Source: Dactylis glomerata (lineage: Eukaryota > Streptophyta > Magnoliopsida > Poales > Poaceae). Taken from it: a DNA stretch of 64,000 bases. Of the stretch, positions 1-8,621 are shown piece by piece; within the stretch, counting starts at the first letter, position 1, and each line of letters opens with the position of its first letter. Under the pieces are notes generated by a model. The model did no database searches, was not told the origin of the DNA, and saw only the letters and a program-made list of their open reading frames with translations. Location: NCBI GenBank assembly GCA_007115705.1, contig QXEO01000531.1, forward strand, positions 16,045,464-16,109,463, given 5' to 3'. Position numbers and translations under genes: made by a program.

Positions 1-56
1 CCGGAACGAGAAGAATAAGAGTGAAATCCACAGGCAAAAAGGTAAGGAAGAAGACC

Positions 57-833
57 ATGCCTCGTGGACTTCGATCGCTATACCTTCAACTGCTTCGGGA
101 AGATGGCCGTCGCCGTCTCACCCGCCACGGCTTCCATGGTGCCGGCGGCCGTCGTCGCCTTTACCGCACACTGCATGACCTCCGCCGGTTCATCGGTCGC
201 CGCCACGGCGAAGGAAGTCGTCGGGGCTACCGCGGCCCTCGCCGCCACCAGCAGGTCGCGCCGGCGGTTCCCAACCGGCTTCGCGCTGGTCCGGCCGCAC
301 CATTGCTCGAGGCCGACGAGAACGTCGACCCGGCACTCACGGCGCCGCCGCCGCCGCCATTCTGGTGCTCAATGCACGGGTGGGTAATTTGCCCGCTGCA
401 CGAGTACGGCCCCGTCGCATCACCTCCAGAGGACGCCTCGCTACCGTCCTCGACGATTTACACCGTCGGCCTAGGCGCCCGCAGGGAGTCGCCAACCTCC
501 GTCTTCGAGCTTGGAGGCGCGTCCAACGCGGCAGCATCCGAGGCCGACGAAATAACGCCGAGGGCATCGTCCCCGACTCCCGTGGTCGTCGCTCCGACGC
601 GGCTGCCGTCCCCGAACCCCGCGACTCCTCCGCCTTCACCACGCGAAGAAGCTCGCCGTCGCCTGGCAGCTTTTGGCCTGCCTCTGTCCAGCCCGGCGTC
701 CGCCTCTCCATCAGGCAGCCACGAGCGTCGCTCGGGGACATGGAGGCCGGCCGCGCTCGACCCCCCGAACAGCCGCACAGACGGCGTTGCGCCCGGCGCC
801 AGGCTCCGCGGTGACTCCTCCGGCCGCCGGTGA
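57..833 (+). CDS. Unrecognised GC-rich open reading frame
   Basis: An open frame of 258 codons starts at the ATG at 57. I do not recognise the protein. In this frame third positions are strongly G/C and codon choice looks like a grass coding exon (runs such as GAC GAG AAC GTC GAC), better than in the overlapping frames. The N-terminal third is Arg-rich. Around residues 103-114 lies a possible metal-binding spacing, C-x2-H-x4-C-x2-H, after a run of five prolines. The C-terminal half is Ser/Pro/Ala-rich and looks disordered. A minus-strand frame (ATG at 907 down to 458) is also open, so the coding strand is not certain. It could be the 3' exon of a host gene cut by the window edge or a transposon gag-like ORF. 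No TATA box or clear poly(A) signal was assigned. Confidence 0.4.
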   Translation: MPRGLRSLYLQLLREDGRRRLTRHGFHGAGGRRRLYRTLHDLRRFIGRRHGEGSRRGYRGPRRHQQVAPAVPNRLRAGPAAPLLEADENVDPALTAPPPPPFWCSMHGWVICPLHEYGPVASPPEDASLPSSTIYTVGLGARRESPTSVFELGGASNAAASEADEITPRASSPTPVVVAPTRLPSPNPATPPPSPREEARRRLAAFGLPLSSPASASPSGSHERRSGTWRPAALDPPNSRTDGVAPGARLRGDSSGRR

Positions 834-1022
834 AGGCTGCAGATGCGGCTCGCTGGGACGCTTTGGGTGGAGTTTGTGGTCTCGTGGTGTCGAGTCCTCA
901 CTGCCATGGACGGGAGAGAGAGTTGATTTGGGGATAAGGCAATGAAAAATATCTGCTGACTCCTTCCTTATCTTCTCGTATTGCCTAGAAGTGTCTATGG
1001 ACCGCTCAATGTGTTTGCCCAC

Positions 1023-1835
1023 GTGACCTGGCTAACTAAAATACGTTATGTAATTCAGTTTTAGCTTAACAGTAAATCTACCAGTAGTTTCAACTCTGTT
1101 TTAGATTCTGTAAATTGTAGCTAATTAGGTTCTGTAATTTATTTCAGTAAGAGTACTACGTATTCCTGAAAAATATGTGTGATGTAATATATTTCCATGT
1201 GTGCACATGTTGAGATTAATTACGTCTATTATTTGCAATTGAAATTTTAAAATTCTTGCAAATAAATCGATTCATCTTAATTGAGCTATTTTTGGTTCAA
1301 TACTAGCAAGAATTGATATGCAAAATTAAATGTCAATTTACCATCAATTAAGTCCAAAAATGCCTTAAAAAGCACGAAAATTGACTTAATTCGAACTAAA
1401 TTGATATGCAAAATAAAAAAAAAGTGAATACTTCAAATTTATATATGGGATCACAAGGTAATGTGGCATCTACTGCATAATGTGCAGATTATCTACAATA
1501 TTGTGAGGTCTACATTTTGTCAAAATTGACATAATGACTACCTTCAATGTGCTCTCCCATATATTTAAATCAAATCATAACATAAGGTACTAAGAAAAAA
1601 AAAGCATCTACTAACTTAGGTCAGACTATGCTTCTTGGTGCTGAGAGATGTACTCCATAAAAATGGTGATTATCTACAATATGTTATAATAGATGATTTG
1701 AGACCTACACTAAAACCCAAGTATTCACTTGAGTTTACAAGATTTTGCAAATTTTATTACAACACAACCAAAATGAATTTAATTTACATACACATAGATT
1801 AATCAAATCTCTGGTTCTCGTTCATGTAGGACGAC
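1023..1835. other. AT-rich stretch without a gene
   Basis: AT-rich sequence with many stops in all frames. No copy of the 237-bp LTR found at 7169-7405 is present here, so the copia element that follows has lost its 5' LTR. The 25 or so bases just before the gag ATG at 1836 probably belong to the element leader. I see nothing else in it. Confidence 0.6.
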
Positions 1836-2904
1836 ATGGCCGCTAAAGATTTTGAAGAGCTTGCGCTCGACGGACATAACTATCCTACATGGGCAATGGA
1901 TGTTAAGATTAGTCTTTCATCCCGTGGCATTGCAGGTGCACTCATACCACCTGAGAATCCTCCTCAGGAGGGAGATGCACAAGTAACTGAGCAACAGAAA
2001 TATACTGCCTTATCCCTTATAAGGCAACATATTCATCCAGATTTGAAATCTGAATATTTGATGGAGGAATCTCCAAGCAATATGTGGCAATCACTTAAAA
2101 CAAGATATGAACAGCAAAAGGCCGTCATACTGCCTGAAGCTAGTCATGAATGGACCCATTTAAGACTCCAGGATTTCAAATCCGTTGGAGCCTATAACCA
2201 TGAAGTCCATAAGATTTGTTCTAAATTGCGGTTTTGCGAGAAGGAACCTTCAGAACTAGGAGAAGATAGAAAAGACTCTATCAACTATGCTCCCTGCTGA
2301 CAGGATCCTACAGCAACAATATCGTGCCAGAAATTACCAAGTTCATTCTGAACTTATACATGTACTCCTCCAGGCTGAGAAACATGATGAACTTCTTTTA
2401 AAGAATAGTCATCAACGCCCGGTTGGGGCTGCCCCTCTCCCCGAAGTACATGCAAATTTTTAGGAAAACAATAAGTTCAATGGCTCATCTAAAGGCGAAG
2501 GCAAGAACTTCAAGGGTAAATTCAACCGCAACCGCAACCGCAACAAAAAGAACAAGCCACACAATTCAGATAAGGGGAAGGGCAAAGCAAAGAACAAGTT
2601 CGATAAGACAATTCTTTGCCAGAAATGTGGATGCTACAAGCATGTCACCAAGAAATGCCGCACCCCAAGACATCTGGTAAACCTCTACCTGCAATCCATG
2701 GGACGTAACGGACATGCCCAAGGAGCAAGATATGAATCTCACTTCAATCTTCAACCTGATAATAACATGGAAGCGGGATGTTCGCAAGATGTTCAAGGAA
2801 CACCAAGCAATATCAAAGAATTCCATCTACCACAGGACTCCATGGACAAGGAGAACATGATGATAGAATACGCCTCAAACGATGTGTTCGGAGACTTTGA
2901 CTAG
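1836..2904 (+). pseudogene. copia gag (broken)
   Basis: Nucleocapsid/capsid protein of the copia element. It begins at the ATG at 1836 with the usual plant copia opening (LDGHNYPTWAMDVK) and follows the UBN2-type gag pattern for about 150 residues. A small deletion near 2265 shifts the frame, and reading continues in frame 1 with a TAG at 2461-2463. A basic Asn/Arg/Lys-rich stretch then leads into a CCHC zinc knuckle at 2617-2658 (C-x2-C-x4-H-x4-C, CQKCGCYKHVTKKC), the RNA-binding signature. The frame ends at TAG 2902-2904. In an intact element gag packages the RNA. Confidence 0.88.
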
Positions 2905-3158
2905 TCAATCAACTCCTTTAGATAATATGTTTATTTACATTCATGAGATTGTTGTAATAAAATAATAATAATATGTATTGTATCAAACATATTATTAGTG
3001 TTGTTGGTGTCATCACCCTATATTGTAAAGCACAATATGTAATGTATCAGCACTTTGATATTAAGAAAGTTGTATGTATTCTATATATTCAATAGAAGTC
3101 TTTTCATCACTGAAAATTCTACATTTTAATATATAGATTTCTACGGGAGTCAATCCAA
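2905..3158 (+). other. AT-rich spacer between copia gag and protease
   Basis: About 250 bases rich in A and T, with ATAATAATAATATG-like runs and near-duplicated AATATGTAATGTATC / ATATGTATTGTATC phrases, separate the gag stop at 2904 from the protease frame that starts near the ATG at 3159. Many copia elements are continuous here. In some plant copia elements this junction is spliced to make a gag-only RNA, so an intron-like or insertion origin is possible. I could not choose between them. Confidence 0.5.
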
Positions 3159-6100
3159 ATGGAGGAGGAAATGTGCCTTATGGACAGTGGTACCACAAAC
3201 TCTATACTTAGGGAAATAAAGTATTTTCAAACTCTCAAAAAGTTAAATGGAAATATTTTAACAATCGCTGGACGCGATGCGGTAATTGTTGGCACATGAC
3301 GTGCCATATTTACCCTCCCTATGGGTACGCAAATTATAATTGAGGATGCTTTATTGTATCCTGACTCAACTCGTACCCTCATTGGTTACAGAGATATCCG
3401 CAAAAATGGATTTCACATTGAAACCCATGAGGACAACAAAGAGGAATATCTCTTCTTTACCAAAGACAACGGATATGGCAAACAAATATTTGAGAAAATT
3501 CCTTCTTTATCATCAGGATTGTACTACACATACATAAAACCCGTAGCATATGTTGCGTACAAGGTAATTTTTCAAAATGTCGATGCATTTCAAACTTGGC
3601 ATGATCGCCTTGGTCATCCTGGTATCGGGATGATGAGAAAAATTACCTGCAATTCCAATGGTCATGACTTAAATGAAGCTAAATTCCCATAATCTTCGGA
3701 TTTCATGTGCACTGCATGTGCTACTGGAAAACTCATTTTAAGACCTTCTCGTCTTAAAATCCAAGCGGAACCACTCCAATTCCTTGAACGAATTCAAGGC
3801 GATATTTGTGGTCCTATCCAACCATTGTCTGGACCTTTTAGGTATTTCATGGTTCTCATAGACGCATCTACACGATGGTCCCATGTGTGTCTATTATCCA
3901 CACGAAACCATGCATTTGCCAAAATAATGAGACAAGTTATTAAATTACAAGCTCATTATCCTGAGAATCGAATCAAATCAATTCGAATGGACAATGCTGC
4001 TGAATTTTCCTCGCGAGCCTTCAATGATTATTGCATGGCACTAGGAATTGAAGTTCAGCACTCGGTCCCATATGTCCACACTCAAAATGGTTTGGCCGAA
4101 TCTCTAATAAAGAGAATTAAGCTCATACACGACCTTTGCTAATGAATTGCAACTTACCAACTTCATGTTGGGGTCATGCAGTTTTACATGCTGCTGACTT
4201 AATTCAATTGCGACCAACTGCATATTACAGCACTTCCCCTCTGCAATTAGTACGTGGAAATCTACCTAATATTTCCCATCTGCGTAAATTTGGATGCGCC
4301 ACATATGTGCCAATCTCACCACCGCAGCGTACATCCATGGGCCCACACAGGAAACTGGGGATCTATGTGGGGTACAAATCACCGTCAATAATCAAGTACC
4401 TTGAACCCCTCACAGGGGATCTATTCACAGCCCGTCACGCTGATTGCATCTTTAATGAGGATCATTTCCCGGCATTAGGGGGAGATATCAAGTACCAAAA
4501 AGAATGCCCGGAAATCGATTGGAATGCCCATGGTATTTCCTCCTCCGACCCACGTACTCAAGAAACTGAACTTCAAGTTCGGAAGATAATTAATTTGCAA
4601 CATATAGCAAATAATCTGCCAGATTCATTTACTGACTATAAAGGTGTCACTAAATCCTACAATCCTGCAATAAATGCGCCTGAAAGAGTGGAGGTACCAA
4701 CAAAAACCACTCAACCCCCTATTCAAAATAAGAGGGGGAGAAGTACGGCCATAAAATAGGATTCAGCTCCTCGCAAGCAACAAAGGAAACAAGGGAAGAA
4801 ACCCTCTGAACAAGTAAATCTAAAACAGGATTCAGCTCCTCGCAAGCAACAAAGTAAACAGAGGAAGAAACCCTCTGAAGAAGTAAATGTAAATCAACCT
4901 AGCATTGATAATCCAGTGGAAGGACAACCTCCACAACCCAGCTCAGTTGTGCACTCAATGACTGGGACATCGGAAAACCCAGACTCAACCATATTGGGAA
5001 ATCACGATGAGTCAACAAGGGTAAATGAAATTTCCACAAACTATATAGACTCTGGAGAATCTTACAACCGTAAGTCTACAATTGTCGACATAAATTTCTC
5101 TACTACAATTGCAAACAACCTTCTAAATGATCATGATCCAAAGACCATGGCAGGGTGTGAGAAATGCTCCGACTGGCCTAAATGGAAGGATGCAATCCAA
5201 GTAGAATTAGCCTCGCTCAATAAACGAAAGGTATTCACCAAAGCAATACCTACACCTCCCAAAGTTTTCCCTGTGGGATTTAAATGGGTTTTCGTTCGTA
5301 AGCGGAACGAAAACAATGAGGTGGTGAGATATAAAGCAAGGCTTGTAGCCCAAGGTTTCACGCAGAGACCAGGCATTGATTTCAATGAAACTTATTCTCC
5401 AGTAATGAGTGGTATTACATTCCGATACCTCATATCTATGGCAGTACAAAATCGTCTATCTATGCAGTTGATGGACGTAGTGACCGCTTACCTTTACGGC
5501 TCACTTGATTCGGACATCTATATGAAGGTTCCTGATGGAGTACCAATTCCGAATCCAAACGCAAAACGCAACGTATATTGTGTAAAACTAAATAAGTCTT
5601 TATATGGCTTAAAACAGTCGGGACGCATGTGGTACAACCGACTTAGTGAGTTCCTATTGAAAAAGGGATACTCCAACAATAATGATTGTCCATGTGTCTT
5701 CATCAAAAAATCTGAAATAGGATTTTGCATTATTTCAGTGTATGTTGATGACCTTAATATCATTGGCAACACACAAGATATTGATGAAGCACGCAATCAC
5801 CTAAAGACGGAATTTGAGATGAAGGATTTGGGTAAAACCAAATTTTGCTTAGGATTACAACTTGAGCACCTTCCCTCAGGTATTTTGGTTCATCAAACCG
5901 CCTATATCCAGAAAATATTGGAGAAATTCAATATGGACAAATCCTATCCATCCAAAACTCCCATGGTTGTTCGATCTCTAGACGTAGAGAAAGATCAATT
6001 TAGACCAAGGGATAATGGAGAAGAGATACTGGGATCTGAAGTTCCATATCTCAGTGCTATTGGAGCGCTTATGTATCTTGCAAATTGCACCAGGCCTGAT

Positions 6101-6721
6101 ATTGTATTTGCAGTAAATTTACTAGCTAGACATAGCGCAGCTCCTACTAAATGACATTGGACGGGAGCTAAGAATATCTTTCGATATCTCCAAGGCACAA
6201 AGGATCTTGGCCTATTCTTTCAATTTTAGAGAAATCTGGACATTGATATGATTGGGTATACCGATGCTGGCTACTTATCAGATCCCCATAATGCCCGATC
6301 GCAAACCGGTTTTGTGTTCCTACATGGTGGGACAGCCATCTCATGGAAGTCTTCTAAGCAAACCTTAGTGGCTACATCCACCAATCATTCTGAAATAATT
6401 GCATTATATGAGGCATCACGTGAATGTGTATGGCTTCGCAGAATGATAAACCACATACAACAATCATGTGGAAAAGGTTCTATCGAATCTCCGACCATTA
6501 TTTATGAAGATAATGCTGCTTGTGTTGCTCAAATGCAAAAGGGTTACATAAAGAGCAATATCACTAAACATATTGCACCCAAATTGTTTTATCCCCATGA
6601 ATTACAGAAAAGTGGAGATATAAACATTTTGCAAGTCAAATCATGCGATAATTTCGCTGATCTATTCACAAAGTCACTACCAACTTCAACATTGAAAAGT
6701 ATGTTCATGGAATTGGTATGA
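3159..6721 (+). pseudogene. copia pol polyprotein (protease, integrase, RT, RNase H), broken
   Basis: Protease is marked by LMDSGTTNSIL (D-S-G at 3183-3191). The integrase zinc region follows (WHDRLGHP, then CTAC near 3705), then the DDE core with GDICGP, RMDNAAEF and NGLAES. Reverse transcriptase covers roughly 5100-5950, with FKWVF, YKARLVAQG, YSPV, LYGLKQ and the catalytic YVDD at 5741-5752. RNase H (IGYTDAGYLSD) lies at 6254-6700. Frame 3 runs to about 4130, then frame 2 to the stop at 6719-6721. Stops at 3297, 3690, 4757, 6152 and 6227 plus the frameshift near 4130 interrupt it. The catalytic residues that can be seen are otherwise kept. Confidence 0.92.
4758..4895 (+). repeat. 69-bp tandem duplication inside copia pol
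   Basis: Two near-identical units of 69 bases, 4758-4826 and 4827-4895, lie in the linker between integrase and reverse transcriptase. They encode two 23-residue Lys/Gln-rich repeats (DSAPRKQQ...KKPSE). The duplication keeps frame. The linker is normally variable, so it need not be damaging. Confidence 0.85.
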
Positions 6722-6799
6722 GACGACTTCGAGATTTGAAAGGATCAGGAGGAGTATCCCTCTGAACCATAACCCATTCAAACATTATATTACACTCTT

Positions 6800-7125
6800 T
6801 TTCCCTTTATGAGTTTACTATCATGGTTCTCATCAAGGTTTTTAATGAGGTAATATCAACATAAGAATATATGTCATACCTCCTATTTTCCCCACCAGGG
6901 TTTTTAACGGATGTATACAAGACATATTAATTGTTCTCTAAATTTACCAATGAGTTTTATCCTTTTCAGGTTTTCTCATATAAGTTATCAAAGAGACAAT
7001 AATCATTATATGTTGTACTATTTTCTTCTTATTTTTCCCACTGGGTTTTAAAGGAGTTTTTGGCAACATATCAAATCCAAGTGTCCTCATATTTTTCCCA
7101 CAGGGTTTTTGGAGGAGACTATTTG
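6800..7125 (+). repeat. Degenerate TTTTCCCAC-GGGTTTTT repeats in copia 3' region
   Basis: Between RNase H and the purine tract the motif TTTTCCCAC-(A/T/C)-GGGTTTT recurs at about 6888, 7035 and 7095, with weaker versions near 6830 and 6965. Each is followed by a purine-rich word and ACATAT or similar. Comparable repeats occur upstream of the purine tract in other plant copia elements, as I recall. A role in RNA structure or plus-strand priming is inference. Confidence 0.6.
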
Positions 7126-7168
7126 AAGACGACGAACACTTACAAGGACAAGCATAGATTAGGGGGAG

Positions 7169-7405
7169 TGTTAGGATTTAATTAATTATTGTAATTAATT
7201 AAATTAATCTTTGCTTGTAACCGTACGTGGAAACCCCACGATGTGAAACCGACTTGTCGTTCCGGAGCGATGCCTCCTGGAACCGCCTTTCTGAACCGTC
7301 GCCTCCTTTGGAGGCAACTGTTCACCATGTATATAAGTGTTCCATCTATCAATAAACAGTGACAGTTCTATTCATTCTCTCGTTCTTGCTTTTCCACTTT
7401 CAACA
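7169..7405 (+). repeat. copia 3' LTR (237 bp)
   Basis: Starts TGTTAGG directly after the purine tract AGGGGGAG (7161-7168) and ends CAACA at 7405, giving the TG...CA termini of an LTR. It contains a TATA-like TATATAAG near 7329 and a possible poly(A) word AATAAA near 7351. No 5' partner is present in the window, so LTR divergence cannot be used to date it. Confidence 0.85.
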
Positions 7406-8324
7406 GTGCTCTGGCGGTGGCAGCGGCAGTGGCGGAGTTGCATGTTGTTCATGTGGTCAAGCGAGATCACAAAACTGTAATTAGCTCCATAGATGCTAGC
7501 TATGAGTACATGATTTTGACCCAATAAGCACTAGCAAATGACCTCACTACTCACTTTTGGCTTTGATTTTGGCCTTTTGACATCGCTCAGTTCTAATCCC
7601 AGCTCTGCCACTAGGCAGCGGTCCGTAAATTTATCAATATCTAGGGGTAGATTTAAAGCCACGTACCAACCATCATCACCTATTTCAGTTTAATAGTAAT
7701 AAAGGTTAATAAGTCCAAATCATAGTTAAAGTTGTTGACCAACAAAAAGTAACACCGCCTTCATTTTGGGATGGAGGGAAAGTACACATATGGCTGGAAG
7801 TGCTTTCTTTCCACTTTTGCCTTACTTATTAAGGCAGTCCTTGGCACTAAATATCTATCACGTGTTTCAATATCTAGGGGTAGATTTAAAGCGACGTACC
7901 AACCATCATCACCTATTTCAATTTAATAGTAATAAAGATTAATAAGTACAAATCATAGTGAAAGTTGTTGACCAGCAAAAAGTAACACCGCCTTCATTTT
8001 GGGATGGAGGGAGAGTACATATCAATAATCCTACACTTACGGACACTTTGTTACGGAAACTGTTTATGGAATGACGTGGGTGTATCAGGTTGGTGCAAAT
8101 CTGCTAACCTCCCGTGAATTGAGGGCTTGATCCCCTCCACCTTCTTGACACGTACGTCCGTAAGTGAAATTTTGTACGAATCCATCCGTAGCTGTAGCAT
8201 TACTGAGTGCTTTCTTTCCACTTTTGCCTTACTTATTAAGGCAGTCCTTGGCACTAAATATCTATCACGTGTTTCTTACTAATTTTGTTATTTAATGTGT
8301 GTGCCCCTTTCTGAAATTTATCAG
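7406..8324. repeat. Gene-free region with two interleaved duplicated segments
   Basis: Segment Y occurs at about 7635-7786 and 7868-8019, and segment X at about 7799-7868 and 8207-8275, in the order Y, X, Y', then unique DNA, X'. Copies differ by a few bases each. Segment Y ends with TTTTGGGATGGAGGGA-AGTAC, which resembles a Stowaway MITE terminus in grasses, but the opposite terminus was not found. The stretch ends at an intron-like acceptor (ATTTATCAG) in front of the PRP19-like exon. Confidence 0.7.
8034..8166. mobile_element. Possible small MITE with 11-bp inverted termini
   Basis: CACTTACGGAC at 8034-8044 is matched exactly by its reverse complement GTCCGTAAGTG at 8156-8166, bounding 133 bases with no coding potential. 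It sits in the unique segment between Y' and X'. No convincing target duplication was seen, so family and exact ends are unknown. Confidence 0.4.
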
Positions 8325-8420
8325 GTGGAAGCTGTTACAGTCCATGCATCTCAGAAGTATTTTGTGACTACTGCATCTCAGAAGTACTTTGTGACTACTT
8401 CCAGGGATAACTCATGGCGC
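8325..8420 (+). pseudogene. PRP19-like WD40 exon, 5' part (split by LINE)
   Basis: After acceptor ATTTATCAG the frame reads VEAVTVHASQKYFVTT, then the same nine residues again, then SRDNSW. This matches the WD40 repeat of plant PRP19 (AVTVHAT-NYFVTASLD-TW). PRP19 is the U-box/WD40 ubiquitin ligase of the spliceosomal NineTeen complex. A 27-base tandem duplication (8346-8372 and 8373-8399) adds nine residues not expected in the family. The exon resumes at 16295 beyond the LINE. The U-box and earlier exons are not in the window. Confidence 0.78.
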
Positions 8421-8621
8421 AATCTCTGTTCCGTAAGGCATATGCAGACAAAAGCAGAATATAATACCTGTACCCTCGGCACTCTGGTCTCTGTTCTCCA
8501 ACAAAGAAGCAGCGAGGCGACATCTCGTGAACCTTGTCACGGAGCCTGGCGATCGTCTCTAGGTTCTTTGTCTTGACGATAGAGAACACCCCATGCCTTT
8601 TTTGACTGGGAGTTGGACGGG
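8421..8621 (+). other. LINE 5' UTR
   Basis: About 200 bases precede the first in-frame ATG of ORF1 at 8622. There is no TATA box, in keeping with internal promoters of L1-type elements. The exact 5' end depends on the insertion boundary. Confidence 0.5.

Larger units (their letters stand above)
1836..7405 (+). mobile_element. Ty1/copia LTR retrotransposon, 5'-truncated and decayed
   Basis: Order of domains is gag, protease, integrase, reverse transcriptase, RNase H, then a non-coding 3' region, a purine tract and one LTR. Integrase before reverse transcriptase defines Ty1/copia. The 5' LTR and primer-binding site are missing; the element begins close to the gag start. At least six in-frame stops (2461, 3297, 3690, 4757, 6152, 6227) and two frameshifts (near 2265 and 4130) break the polyprotein, so this copy cannot be autonomous. 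Two of the stops (3297, 6152) are TGA where the conserved neighbourhood suggests Arg CGA, as expected of cytosine methylation decay. Lineage within copia was not determined. Target duplications cannot be checked because the left end is absent. Confidence 0.93.
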
